Shown here in pieces: positions 8,381 through 16,904 of a stretch of DNA of 64,000 bases. The first letter of the stretch is position 1, and every line of letters starts with the position of its first letter. Below the pieces are notes generated by a model, which worked only from the letters and a program-made list of their open reading frames with translations, was not told where the DNA came from and searched no databases. This DNA is from Deinococcus radiophilus. Lineage in GTDB: Bacteria > Deinococcota > Deinococci > Deinococcales > Deinococcaceae. The stretch is from NCBI RefSeq assembly GCF_020889625.1, contig NZ_CP086381.1, positions 186,001-250,000 of the forward strand, in the 5' to 3' direction. Both the position numbers and the translations under genes were made by a program.

Positions 8381-9826
8381 CTAATCACCGTAGGCGTAGC
8401 GTAGCTCATGCGCGAAGTCAGCCAGGCGCAGTTCCGATGCGGCACGTGTCACGGCGCGGTAGACCTCGTACGGTTCGACTTGTTCACTGGTCATAGCGCT
8501 TAGAAGTGTTTTGAGGGTGCGCTCAGACACCTCGCGGCCTACGAACATTCGGACCTGGGTCAGTGCTCTGGCAGCCTGCTCTGAGTGATCCAGCAACCTG
8601 AATTCTTCTTGTAGGCGGTGATTCAGCTGAGCCTCTTCAGCCTCCATGCGCTTGGCAACTGTGGCGGCCTGCAAATTTGCTTCTGATCGCTGCGGCTCAA
8701 CTTGGTACCCTTCGGGATCAGCGTACTTACCGCCCTGATCCCGGATGATATCTACCAGCAGGGCACTTTTCTTGCGGGCCTGATACCCGCTCTTGAGCAT
8801 CGCTTCAAACTTTTCCAGCCGCTGAGTCACCAGTGACTCACCAAATTCGGAAACCAAATTGCGTGCTACTGTCGGGGCAACCCCATAGCGCCGAAGCGCA
8901 TCCGTAACTGGCGCGTCTGGAACAACCTCAATCACAGGCTCTGGTGCAGGCGTGGTTGCAGGCAAATCACCGAAAGTGTAGATGATAACGGTGTCTGCGC
9001 GGCTCCCTTCGTACTCCACTGAGGTCAGATATCCACGCTCTACCAGCTCCTTGTGAGCACTTTCGAGATTGCGCTTGATGCGTGCAGGTACTGTTTCACG
9101 TAACTTGCATTCCCGTGCCCATTGCTGCAGGTTGATTCGGAATTCAGCGGCAGCTTCAGCAGTCATGCTGGGTTGATAACGATGTGCATCCAGGACTCGG
9201 TAAAGGCTGCGGGTCAAAGAACGTTTCAGGCTAAGCACAAAGCTCATGTCCAATGGCTTGAGGTATTTCTCGCGGATACTTTCCACCACTGGGCGGGCCA
9301 GTTGGATTTTAAGCGTGGTCCCACTGCCAAAGCCTAGTCCATCCTGTGTCTCAGCAGTAATGCGCTCGATGATGTTGAATTTCACGGTGGTCCAACGCTG
9401 CCGCTTGTGATCGCGCCAGGACTCGCTGGCTGTGTAGGTTGCGGCCTTAAGGCGGTCCAAACTCTCTTGTAAGGACTGGTAGTACTGGCCTGAATCTGGG
9501 AATCCTGCCCGCTGCAACATCTGGTAGGCCGTGGTGTGCACAATGCCAGATTCAGGTGCTCCTTGCTCCAGGTACATAACATTCAGGATGGTGGCGAAAT
9601 CTCCATCCAGACCGTGCGGGACACCGCCATACTCGCCTGGGGAAATACAAGTCAAGCGTGAGGGTCGATCATCTACCAGAAATTCGATGTCCCAGCGGGT
9701 GTAGTCTTCTGGAATTCGCTCCTGCACGCAAATCAGCCCTAGACGAGCAGAATTGGCCTCGTCAAAGCGGTCTAGCTGAGACGGCGGTGTGGGCGTAACT
9801 GACTTTTGCTTTTGTGAGCGTGCCAG
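8381..9826 (-). CDS. repA: Plasmid replication initiator RepA (probable CTG start)
   Basis: A 481-residue replication initiator of the RPA type found on Deinococcus plasmids and secondary chromosomes. It would bind the iterons at 10008-10470 and open the origin. The conserved N-terminal region (FDEANSARLGL, WDIEFLVDDR, YGGVPHGLDGDF) runs into winged-helix-like segments (LQESLDRLKAATYTAS, LTRSLYRVLDAHRY). The conserved FDEANSARLGL stretch lies upstream of the first standard start (GTG at 9727), so the gene must begin earlier. The only plausible codon after the upstream stop is CTG at 9824-9826, with GAGGAG 8 bases before it. It is divergent from the iteron field and separated from parB by a terminator. 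Confidence 0.88.
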   Translation of the reverse strand: MARSQKQKSVTPTPPSQLDRFDEANSARLGLICVQERIPEDYTRWDIEFLVDDRPSRLTCISPGEYGGVPHGLDGDFATILNVMYLEQGAPESGIVHTTAYQMLQRAGFPDSGQYYQSLQESLDRLKAATYTASESWRDHKRQRWTTVKFNIIERITAETQDGLGFGSGTTLKIQLARPVVESIREKYLKPLDMSFVLSLKRSLTRSLYRVLDAHRYQPSMTAEAAAEFRINLQQWARECKLRETVPARIKRNLESAHKELVERGYLTSVEYEGSRADTVIIYTFGDLPATTPAPEPVIEVVPDAPVTDALRRYGVAPTVARNLVSEFGESLVTQRLEKFEAMLKSGYQARKKSALLVDIIRDQGGKYADPEGYQVEPQRSEANLQAATVAKRMEAEEAQLNHRLQEEFRLLDHSEQAARALTQVRMFVGREVSERTLKTLLSAMTSEQVEPYEVYRAVTRAASELRLADFAHELRYAYGD

Positions 9827-9834
9827 GGACCTGT

Positions 9835-9852
9835 CTCCTCAATAGCACTATA
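9835..9852 (-). promoter_or_regulatory. repA -10 box and ribosome site
   Basis: On the minus strand TATAGT (9847-9852) is a near-consensus -10 box. GAGGAG (9835-9840) is a strong Shine-Dalgarno sequence 8 bases before the proposed CTG start. No good -35 was found at 16-18 bases. Confidence 0.55.
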
Positions 9853-9912
9853 CCGAAACCATTCCGGGGAAGATGCTGAAATGCTCCGTAGCTGTTAGCG
9901 TGCTTTCACCTG

Positions 9913-9960
9913 ATTGATGATCTTTGATTCTTTTAAAAGATATATATGATGATCATCATC
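9913..9960. other. AT-rich candidate unwinding region
   Basis: A run of TTGATGATCTTTGATTC, then TTTTAAAAGATATATATGAT and GATCATCATC, is far richer in A+T than the surroundings. It sits between repA and the iteron array. This is the usual place for a DNA unwinding element in iteron plasmids. The role is inferred from position and composition. Confidence 0.5.
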
Positions 9961-10007
9961 AAGGGCCCTGAGGCAAACTGCGTGCTAGACAGCATTCATG
10001 TATCAAG

Positions 10008-10470
10008 CATGCCGAGTAAATCGGGTGGAATTACAAAAAACATGCCGAGTAAATCGGGTCAACATGCCGAGTAAATCGGGTGGAATTACAAAAACATGCC
10101 GAGTAAATCGGGTCAACATGCCGAGTAAATCGGGCCTACACCTGTGGATAACTCTTCAGGACATGCCGAGTAAATCGGGTGGAATTACAAAAACATACCG
10201 AGTAAATCGGGTGGGAGTTAAAGGCCCACTACCGATTTACTCGGCAACTTTAGAGCAAACATGCCGAGTAAATCGGGTCAACATGCCGAGTAAATCGGGT
10301 GTGATGGGCTGGCCACTACCGATTTACTCGGTATGTTTGGAATGATCATTTCAAAACTCCTGCTGAGCCGATTTTCTGTGTTTGGAAAGGAATTTTTCGG
10401 CAGTCAACGTATCTGAGCAGGGCCAAACTACATTTGTAATTCATATCACAACATGCCAAGTAAATCGGTA
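10008..10470. repeat. Origin iteron array (oriV)
   Basis: The 19-base iteron CATGCCGAGTAAATCGGGT occurs directly at 10008, 10041, 10063, 10095, 10117, 10162, 10194 (one change), 10260 and 10282. It is inverted at 10231-10248 and 10318-10335, and there is a diverged copy at 10452. The core CCGAGTAAATCGG is itself an interrupted palindrome (CCGA-GTAAA-TCGG). Several units are joined by GGAATTACAAAAA or CAA spacers, giving a 54-base higher-order repeat. The array lies upstream of repA with an AT-rich stretch and a DnaA box, the standard build of an iteron-controlled origin. The two inverted copies may allow RepA dimer binding or handcuffing. Confidence 0.9.
10143..10151 (-). other. DnaA box
   Basis: TGTGGATAA is the exact complement of the consensus DnaA box TTATCCACA. 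It lies in the largest gap of the iteron array (10135-10161), where DnaA commonly cooperates with plasmid initiators. Confidence 0.75.
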
Positions 10471-10571
10471 GCGGCAGAAAACGGCAATACATTACATGTT
10501 AATGGTAATTTGGATTACTCTGGAGTCCTGTCCTCATAGTTCATTTCTGGAAGGTCTAGACTGTCCCTACA

Positions 10572-11849
10572 GTGATTCACGACGTCGATGTCTTCAAAAT
10601 TGGGCCACAGGGCGAGGTCATGTTGCATGCCATAGATGCCTGTGTGCATTGTGGCTTTTGCCTGCCAGCTTGCCCGACCTATGCCTTGCTGGGGGACGAG
10701 ATGGATAGCCCACGGGGGCGCATTGTCCTTATGAAAGATGTCCTAGAGGGAGAACTCTCCTTGCATGACGCTGCCCCACATTTGGACCGTTGCCTGGGAT
10801 GTCAGGGGTGCGTTACTGCCTGTCCGAGTGGGGTGGCTTATGGTGAATTGATCACCAGTTTCCGGGGATGGAGTGAGCCACAGCGTCAGCGCGGGCTACT
10901 ACTGGAAGCGCGCCGCGCCGCTATTTTGCGTGTGCTGCCATCCCCAGCCGTGTTTCAAGCGGCAGCAACTCTGGGGCAGGTTGCCAAACCGTTGGCCCCG
11001 GTCATGCCCAAACTATTGCGGCCCGCTTTGGATTTGTTGCCGAACCGTGTGCCACGGCGTAACCGGCTGCGTGCCTTTTATCCGGCCCAGGGGCTCAAAC
11101 GGGGCCGGATCGCACTGCTGGCAGGATGCGCTCAGCAAGTTCTGGCCCCCAACTTCAATGAAGCCACCATCCGCGTGTTGACCCTGAACGGTTATGAAGT
11201 TGCGGTGCCACCTGAGCAGGGCTGTTGTGGAGCAGCGGCTCTGCACACTGGGGATCGTCCCTTGGCGCTGGGACAAGTTCGGCGCAACCTGGCCGCTTTT
11301 GAACCACAGGAGTACGACGCCATCATCAGCAATGCAGCGGGTTGTGGGGCAGGCCTTAAAGAGTATCCAGCTGTACTGCATGGCCTACCAGATCAGCCGC
11401 AGGCAGAGGCACTGGCAGCCAAGGTGCAAGACATTGCGGAATTCCTGGGCGGCCTGCTGGACCGTGGAGAACTACGGCCAGCGCTTCCGGCTACGCGTCC
11501 GCTACGGATCGCCTACCATGACGCCTGCCACCTCGCGCACGCTCAGGGAATCCGCCGTGAGCCACGTGAACTCCTGCGCTGGATCAGTGGAGTAGAGGTA
11601 CTGGAAGTGCCGAGAGGTGAGCTCTGCTGTGGATCGGCAGGGACCTACAACATCGAGCAACCTGAGTTGGCGGACCAACTGGGTGAACTTAAGGCAACCA
11701 GCATCCTGTCTACCCAACCGGATCTGATCGTGTCAGGCAATATCGGCTGCCACACGCAAATCACCACGCATGTGGGCCGTCAGGGGGGGGCAGCGCGGGT
11801 CATGCATACCATTGAAGTGCTGGATCTGGCTTACCGGGGCGAACTATGA
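10572..11849 (+). CDS. glcF: Glycolate oxidase iron-sulfur subunit
   Basis: A 425-residue subunit of glycolate oxidase, which oxidises glycolate to glyoxylate and passes electrons to the membrane quinone pool. Two [4Fe-4S] ferredoxin motifs are clear, [14 protein letters not shown] and [12 protein letters not shown]. Two CCG-type cysteine-rich domains follow ([11 protein letters not shown] and [12 protein letters not shown]). The start is taken as the GTG at 10572, which gives the usual spacing to the first cluster. A later ATG at 10620 is possible but would remove conserved spacing. A TAGACT box lies 10 bases upstream. It overlaps glcD by four bases (ATGA), so it leads a coupled operon. Confidence 0.92.
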   Translation: MIHDVDVFKIGPQGEVMLHAIDACVHCGFCLPACPTYALLGDEMDSPRGRIVLMKDVLEGELSLHDAAPHLDRCLGCQGCVTACPSGVAYGELITSFRGWSEPQRQRGLLLEARRAAILRVLPSPAVFQAAATLGQVAKPLAPVMPKLLRPALDLLPNRVPRRNRLRAFYPAQGLKRGRIALLAGCAQQVLAPNFNEATIRVLTLNGYEVAVPPEQGCCGAAALHTGDRPLALGQVRRNLAAFEPQEYDAIISNAAGCGAGLKEYPAVLHGLPDQPQAEALAAKVQDIAEFLGGLLDRGELRPALPATRPLRIAYHDACHLAHAQGIRREPRELLRWISGVEVLEVPRGELCCGSAGTYNIEQPELADQLGELKATSILSTQPDLIVSGNIGCHTQITTHVGRQGGAARVMHTIEVLDLAYRGEL

Positions 11850-13231
11850 CCTCGCCATTCGCTGCGCTGCAACGCCAACTGGGACCGGGCAAAGTTCTAC
11901 TGAGTCCTGCTGAACGTGGCAATTACCGCTTCGATGGCATTCAGTTTGGGGTGCGCCCGTTGGCAGTGGTCCTGCCCGAAACCGTTGAGGATGTGGTGGC
12001 CGCCGTGCGGGCCGCTAAAGCGGCCGGGATACCCGTGGTAGGCCGGGGAGCAGCCAGCGGCCTGAGTGGTGGAGCCGTGCCACTTCAGCCCAGCTTGGTC
12101 GTCAGTTTTACCCGCATGACCGGGCTGACCATTCATCCAGAGCGTCGCGAAGCGGTGGCGCAGGCGGGAGTGGTCACGCTGAGCATTTCGGATGCAGCCC
12201 GGCCTCATGGCTTGGTGTATCCACCTGATCCGGCCTCTTTCCGTACCAGTACGATCGGTGGGAATCTGGGCGAGAATGCTGGTGGTCCACTGTGCTTTAA
12301 GTACGGCGTGACTGGTGACTATGTGCTGGGCGTGGAGATGGTGGATACGGACGGCGAGGTTCACCGTCTTGGCCGCGATGCATATGACCTGACCGGGTTA
12401 CTGATCGGCTCGGAAGGCACCCTGGGCCTGATGACCGAGGCAACGGTGCGCTTGGTTCCTCCCGCCAAGTATTCCCGGACCCTGCAGGCCAGTTTCACGT
12501 CTGTAGAGGCCTGTGCAGCGGCCGTCAGTGCCGCTGTGTCTGCTGGAGCAGTACCGGCCAAGATGGAATTTATGGACGGGGCCTGTATTGGCGCGGTAGA
12601 AGATTACTTGGGATTGGGTCTCCCGCGAGAAGCAGCCGCACTCATGCTGGTCGACACCGATGGCGATGATCCTGCACAGGTCGAAGCCGAGATGCAGCTG
12701 GTCGAAGCGGCTTTTCTGGCTGCTGGTGGTCAGGTGCGCCGTGCTGAAACTGAAACTGAGGCAGCCGCGCTCTGGCAAGCTCGCCGCTCGGTTTCCCCCG
12801 CGCTGGGCCGGATTCGCCCGCTGCGGATGAACGAAGATATCGCTGTGCCGCGCTCCCGGCTGCCACAGGTGGTGGCTGAAATTCGGGCATTGGGCGAGGA
12901 ATATGGGTTGCCACTGGTCCAGTTCGGGCACATTGGGGATGGCAACCTACACCCCAACATTCTGTATGACCCACGGAGCGATGACCCGGCGCAGGTTCAT
13001 GAACTGGCGCACCGCATTGCGCTGGTGGCCTTGCAGCATGGCGGCGTGCTGAGTGGTGAACATGGCATCGGTTCTATGAAGCGGGAATTCATGGCGGATG
13101 CCGTGGACCCGGTGACCGCAGAAGCTTACTGGGCAGTCAAAGACGCTCTGGACCCGGACGGACGCCTAAACCCCGATAAGCTGCTGCCGCCGCGTCCTAC
13201 CCACTTGGAGGACTCCCATGTCCATTCTTGA
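11846..13231 (+). CDS. glcD: Glycolate oxidase FAD-linked subunit
   Basis: A 461-residue FAD-linked oxidase of the GlcD/D-lactate dehydrogenase class, the likely catalytic subunit. The FAD-binding PCMH domain contains [30 protein letters not shown] and [14 protein letters not shown]. The C-terminal cap/oxidase domain ends with [12 protein letters not shown] and [14 protein letters not shown], the family signatures for flavin and metal/substrate contacts. The ATG overlaps the glcF stop by four bases, and the 3' end overlaps glcE by 14 bases. The substrate could be another 2-hydroxyacid, but the glcF/glcE partners favour glycolate. Confidence 0.93.
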   Translation: MTSPFAALQRQLGPGKVLLSPAERGNYRFDGIQFGVRPLAVVLPETVEDVVAAVRAAKAAGIPVVGRGAASGLSGGAVPLQPSLVVSFTRMTGLTIHPERREAVAQAGVVTLSISDAARPHGLVYPPDPASFRTSTIGGNLGENAGGPLCFKYGVTGDYVLGVEMVDTDGEVHRLGRDAYDLTGLLIGSEGTLGLMTEATVRLVPPAKYSRTLQASFTSVEACAAAVSAAVSAGAVPAKMEFMDGACIGAVEDYLGLGLPREAAALMLVDTDGDDPAQVEAEMQLVEAAFLAAGGQVRRAETETEAAALWQARRSVSPALGRIRPLRMNEDIAVPRSRLPQVVAEIRALGEEYGLPLVQFGHIGDGNLHPNILYDPRSDDPAQVHELAHRIALVALQHGGVLSGEHGIGSMKREFMADAVDPVTAEAYWAVKDALDPDGRLNPDKLLPPRPTHLEDSHVHS

Positions 13232-13877
13232 TCTGAATCTGGGTGACCAGACCGTGACTCTGAGCGCGGATACTTCCTGTGCTGAGCTGTATGATGCCCT
13301 GCCTGCGGGGTTGCTGCCGCCTGTTCCACCCCTGGAATTGCCAGGTGGAGTAGGGGAGACGGTCAGTCGGGGTGGCTTTGGGCAGACTTTCTTCTTCCCG
13401 GCAGATGTTCTGGGCCTGACGTTCATGTCCCCAGCGGGGCGGCGGGTACAGGCTGGTGGACGTACGGTCAAGAACGTCCAAGGGTATGATCTGACGCGAC
13501 TTTTCGTGGGAAGTTTCGGCGTCCTGGGTCAGGCTGAGCAGGTCACACTGCGGCTGCGGCCCGGCCAATGGTTCCAGTGGACAGCGGACAGAGACGCGTT
13601 TCCTACCGATCTTCCGTCTACCGTGCGGTTCGCCTGGCTGGAACAGGCTTCATCAAGTGCGCGGCTGCGCCTGCTGCTCAGCCGACCTGATCCAATTCAT
13701 TTCCCAGAGGCGCAGCCCTTTAAGAGAGTAGAAGACTGGCGGGGAGGTTTTCCAACGGGGATGGGTGTGGCTGTCTCTGGTCGTGCACAGGTCACGGACC
13801 GCCGTTTTGGTTGGGTAGATGGGACAGAGCGGCCTGCTGTCCCTCCTCTGTTTCAGCGCCTGGCCGACGCTCTTTAG
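13218..13877 (+). CDS. glcE: Glycolate oxidase FAD-binding subunit, short form
   Basis: A 219-residue GlcE-like protein with one FAD-binding PCMH domain. Visible family features are [40 protein letters not shown] and LRLRPG. It is much shorter than the E. coli subunit (about 350 residues), lacking most of the C-terminal domain, yet the frame is clean, so this seems to be a naturally short version. The start ATG lies 14 bases inside the end of glcD with GGAGG upstream (TTGGAGGACTCCCATG). It completes the glcFDE operon. Confidence 0.85.
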   Translation: MSILDLNLGDQTVTLSADTSCAELYDALPAGLLPPVPPLELPGGVGETVSRGGFGQTFFFPADVLGLTFMSPAGRRVQAGGRTVKNVQGYDLTRLFVGSFGVLGQAEQVTLRLRPGQWFQWTADRDAFPTDLPSTVRFAWLEQASSSARLRLLLSRPDPIHFPEAQPFKRVEDWRGGFPTGMGVAVSGRAQVTDRRFGWVDGTERPAVPPLFQRLADAL

Positions 13878-13945
13878 CGGCCAGTACATCCACTCCCTAA
13901 AGTTCCGACCAGGCCCGCTTCATACCGCCTCTTCGCTTTGCCGTT

Positions 13946-13951
13946 TATGCT
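13946..13951 (+). promoter_or_regulatory. -10 box for a leaderless transcript (Yip1-like gene)
   Basis: TATGCT ends 6 bases before the ATG at 13958 and there is no ribosome site, the arrangement expected of a leaderless mRNA. No clear -35 is visible. Confidence 0.45.
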
Positions 13952-13957
13952 GAGGGT

Positions 13958-14536
13958 ATGACTCTCAGCGACCACATTCGCCGCTCCATGGGAGATGAGC
14001 TGAAGCAGAGCCTCGCCGTCCTGGGCCGCCCCAGCGTTCAGACCTTTGAACTCTTTGAGCGCCGCGGTGGGGTCAACGAAGCCCTGATGTATGTGCTACT
14101 GGCAAGTATCGTCTCGGCCTTGGTCGCTGCTCTGATGGCTTTGATGCCCTGGCACGCCGACATTTCCCCCTGGACCCAGTTCGTGAACCGTTTGGTAGGT
14201 ATTCCACTGCAGTTCGGCATTTTTACCGGGGTGGTTTATTGGGTGGGCAAGCAATTGTTTCGGGGCACCGGCACTTACTCCGAGGTCGCTTACACTTTTG
14301 CGCTCTTCTTCGTTCCACTCAGCCTGATCAGCTCGGCACTGGGCTGGATTCCAGTGGTGGGCTGGTTCATCGGCCTGGCGATCTCGCTGGCCATGATCTA
14401 TTACGGCTATCTGGCCGTGCAGTCTTCCATGAATATTCGCCAGGGCAGCAATCCAGCTCTTACCTTGTTGGTGGCAGCCATCATTACCACTTTGCTTAAC
14501 ATGCTGCTCTTTGGGACATGGTGGCAGGGATTTTAA
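13958..14536 (+). CDS. Yip1-family membrane protein
   Basis: A 192-residue integral membrane protein with about five hydrophobic segments: ALMYVLLASIVSALVAALMAL, an Ile/Leu-rich segment around FGIFTGVVYWVG, YTFALFFVPLSLISSAL, WFIGLAISLAMIYYG and LTLLVAAIITTLLNMLL. The amphipathic N-terminus and the G-rich WIPVVGWFIG stretch fit the Yip1 domain family. The role in bacteria is unknown. It is probably transcribed on its own from the box at 13946. Confidence 0.7.
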   Translation: MTLSDHIRRSMGDELKQSLAVLGRPSVQTFELFERRGGVNEALMYVLLASIVSALVAALMALMPWHADISPWTQFVNRLVGIPLQFGIFTGVVYWVGKQLFRGTGTYSEVAYTFALFFVPLSLISSALGWIPVVGWFIGLAISLAMIYYGYLAVQSSMNIRQGSNPALTLLVAAIITTLLNMLLFGTWWQGF

Positions 14537-14572
14537 GCCGACCTTCTGAGCTTCACAGGGTAAATTGAGGAC

Positions 14573-15241
14573 ATGACTCAGCCTGTACAGCCCCACCTGG
14601 ACGCCGTCAATACGTGGTTGGCCGAGCGGCCTACGGTGACCTTAAGCCAGGAAGAGCTTGGCCGCAGCGCCGTGGTCGTGGTGGATATCCTCAACGGCTT
14701 CACCCGTGAAGGACCGCTGGGGAGTCCACTGATTGGAGGCATCATTGCTCCCAGTGCCGAGCTTCTTGCTCAGGCCGTGGCAGCAGGCTTGCCACCGGAA
14801 CGGGTCGCCCTGATGGCCGATGCACATCCCGCTGACGCTGAGGAGTTCCAGGCCTACCCACCACACTGCGTGGCTGGCACTTCTGAAGCGGAGTGGGTGC
14901 AGGAAATCCGTGAGTTGCCTCAGTTTGACCACTTCAAACACTTCACCAAGAACTCCATTGCCAGTCACCACACTCCAGATTTTGAGGCCTGGTTGCAAAC
15001 CACTGCTCCCGACACCCTGGTGGTCATTGGCGATGTGACCGATTTGTGTCTCTACAGCCTGGGTCTACACTTGGTCACCCGCTCGCTTCATCATGGCTTG
15101 AGCCAGCGAATTCTGTTTCCGGCGAGTTGTGCCCAAACCTGGGATGCACCAGATCACCCAGCGGCGTTGTATCACCCACTGTTCCTGTATCAGTTGGCCC
15201 GCAATGGTGGCGAAGTGGTTTCTGAAGTGCGCTGGGGCTGA
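14573..15241 (+). CDS. Isochorismatase-family cysteine hydrolase
   Basis: A 222-residue hydrolase of the isochorismatase/nicotinamidase superfamily. The catalytic triad is visible: Asp in VVVDILNGFT (about residue 38), Lys in FTKNSIASH (about 124) and Cys in GDVTDLCLYSLG (about 162). The metal or substrate region is in ADAHPADAEEFQAYPPHC, which resembles nicotinamidase D-x-H. That makes nicotinamide deamidation in NAD salvage a reasonable guess but not established. TAAATT lies 6 bases before the ATG, again leaderless-like. The next gene starts 77 bases later from its own box. Confidence 0.8.
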   Translation: MTQPVQPHLDAVNTWLAERPTVTLSQEELGRSAVVVVDILNGFTREGPLGSPLIGGIIAPSAELLAQAVAAGLPPERVALMADAHPADAEEFQAYPPHCVAGTSEAEWVQEIRELPQFDHFKHFTKNSIASHHTPDFEAWLQTTAPDTLVVIGDVTDLCLYSLGLHLVTRSLHHGLSQRILFPASCAQTWDAPDHPAALYHPLFLYQLARNGGEVVSEVRWG

Positions 15242-15304
15242 TTTGAACCGCTGAATGATGGACATGTGAGGGCCAGGCTTAGCACGTTGTCACATTCTTC
15301 GGGA

Positions 15305-15310
15305 TACACT
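15305..15310 (+). promoter_or_regulatory. -10 box for the polysaccharide operon
   Basis: TACACT lies 8 bases before the wbpB-like ATG at 15319. All following genes to about 24080 overlap head to tail, so this may drive the whole operon. No convincing -35 at the normal distance. Confidence 0.5.
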
Positions 15311-15318
15311 ACGGGCAA

Positions 15319-16296
15319 ATGAGTAAGCCTGAAAACCGTTCTGCACGATTTGCATTGACTGGCGCCAGTGGCTACATCGCTCCCCGCCACATGAAAGCCA
15401 TTGGGGACAGTGGGGGCCAGTTGATCGCCGCCCTGGACCCTTTCGACTCGGTGGGCATTCTGGACAGCTATTCGCCCGACACGGAATTCTTCACTCAGGC
15501 AGAAGAATTCGAGAAATATCTGCACCAGTTGCGGCGTGACGGCCAGGGGATTGATTACCTGAGCATCTGCTCGCCTAACTACCTGCACGATCCGCATATC
15601 CGTATGGCCCTGCGCTCTGGCGCTGACGCGCTGTGCGAAAAGCCCATCGTTTTACATCCCGAAGACATTGACGCCCTTAAGGAGTTGGAGCAGGAGACTG
15701 GGCAGCGCGTCTGGACAATTTTGCAGCTGCGGGTTCACCCGGCGTTGGTGGCCCTCAAGGAGCGACTGGACGCCGAGTTTGCTGCCGACCCTGGCCTCAA
15801 GAAAGATGTGGAACTGTCGTATGTGACGGGCCGGGGCAACTGGTACATGCGCTCGTGGAAAAACCGCCTGGAACAAAGCGGCGGCCTGGCAACCAACATT
15901 GGCGTGCACTTCTTCGACATGCTGGTGTGGTTCTTCGGAGATATGCAGCGCCTAGAAGTCCATGAGCGCAGCGAAACCCTGGTCAGCGGCTACCTGGAGC
16001 TGGAGCGCGCCCGGGTCAAATGGATGCTGTCCATCGACACTGACTATGTGCCTGCCGAACTGGCGGCGCAGGGGCAGCGGACTTACCGTTCCATCACCGT
16101 GGGCGGGGAAGAGATCGAGTTCAGCGGCGGCTTTACCGACCTGCATACCGAGGTCTACAAGCGCACGGTTGCTGGGCAGGGCTTCTCGCTGGACGATACC
16201 CGACCCGCCATTGAAATCGTCAGTCAGATTCGTAACCTAGACCTGACCCAGCCCAGCAACGAAACTGCTCATCCTTTGATTGGTCAGCGTCAATGA
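15319..16296 (+). CDS. wbpB: UDP-GlcNAc(A) 3-dehydrogenase, WbpB/WlbA-like
   Basis: A 325-residue Gfo/Idh/MocA oxidoreductase. The N-terminal Rossmann motif is ALTGASGYIAPRHMKAI, then DYLSICSPNYLHDPHIRMAL and the catalytic-dyad region CEKPIVL with the conserved Lys-Pro. The WYMRSWKNRLEQSGG and NIGVHFFDML stretches are typical of the WbpB/WlbA branch, which oxidises C3 of UDP-GlcNAcA ready for transamination. The next two genes encode exactly the acetyltransferase and aminotransferase of that pathway and overlap in ATGA fashion, which supports the assignment. Confidence 0.88.
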   Translation: MSKPENRSARFALTGASGYIAPRHMKAIGDSGGQLIAALDPFDSVGILDSYSPDTEFFTQAEEFEKYLHQLRRDGQGIDYLSICSPNYLHDPHIRMALRSGADALCEKPIVLHPEDIDALKELEQETGQRVWTILQLRVHPALVALKERLDAEFAADPGLKKDVELSYVTGRGNWYMRSWKNRLEQSGGLATNIGVHFFDMLVWFFGDMQRLEVHERSETLVSGYLELERARVKWMLSIDTDYVPAELAAQGQRTYRSITVGGEEIEFSGGFTDLHTEVYKRTVAGQGFSLDDTRPAIEIVSQIRNLDLTQPSNETAHPLIGQRQ

Positions 16297-16904
16297 GCGC
16301 TAAACAGGGCGATAAAGCGGGTCAATCAGAATATTTCGTTCACGAAAGCAGCTATCTGGATGAGGGTGCGCAAGTTGGCGCGGGAACCAAAATCTGGCAC
16401 TTTAGCCATGTATCCAAAGGTGCCAGTATCGGTGAACGCTGCTCAATTGGACAAAACGTGTTTGTCGCGCCAGGCGTGCAAATCGGTCACGGCGTCAAGA
16501 TTCAGAACAATGTCAGCGTCTACGAGGGCGTGATTCTGGAAGACTACGTCTTCTGCGGTCCCAGCATGGTGTTTACCAACGTCAAGACGCCCCGCAGTGA
16601 GTTCCCACGCAACACCAGTGACGACTACACTCCCACCATCGTCAAACGCGGAGCCAGCATCGGGGCGAATGCCACGGTGGTTACCGGCATTACGCTGCAC
16701 GAGGGCGCGTTTGTGGCGGCAGGGGCCGTGGTCACCCGTGATGTCCCGGCCTATACCATCGTGGCAGGGGTTCCGGCCAAAGCCATCGGCTACATGAGTG
16801 CCAGCGGCGACGTGTTGGACTTCAGCAGTGGCGACACGGTGACTGACAGCACCGGACACACCTATCAGCGCATCAGCGAAACAGAGATAAAGAGGTTGTC
16901 ATGA
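16293..16904 (+). CDS. wbpD: Amino-sugar N-acetyltransferase, WbpD/WlbB-like
   Basis: A 203-residue left-handed beta-helix acetyltransferase. Hexapeptide repeats run from GAQVGAGTKIWHFSHVSKGA to GVKIQNNVSVYEGVILED. The PTIVKRGASIGANATVV and YTIVAGVPAKAIG ends are characteristic of the WbpD/WlbB group, which acetylates the 3-amino group of UDP-GlcNAc3NA using acetyl-CoA. The start overlaps the wbpB stop by four bases and the end overlaps wbpE. A short unusual C-terminus (about 45 residues after MSASGD) is rich in Ser/Thr and recalls the WbpD tail. Confidence 0.88.
   Translation: MSAKQGDKAGQSEYFVHESSYLDEGAQVGAGTKIWHFSHVSKGASIGERCSIGQNVFVAPGVQIGHGVKIQNNVSVYEGVILEDYVFCGPSMVFTNVKTPRSEFPRNTSDDYTPTIVKRGASIGANATVVTGITLHEGAFVAAGAVVTRDVPAYTIVAGVPAKAIGYMSASGDVLDFSSGDTVTDSTGHTYQRISETEIKRLS

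Noticed and set aside
10008..10335. Regular short repeats that might be a CRISPR array
   Set aside because: Spacers are too short, conserved and repeated themselves, units occur in both orientations, and no cas genes are near; the repA/parAB context identifies iterons.
9998..10345. An open frame of 115 residues with repeated CRVNRVNMPSKSG
   Set aside because: It is only the translation of the iteron repeats; there are no gene signals and the repeat pattern explains it fully.
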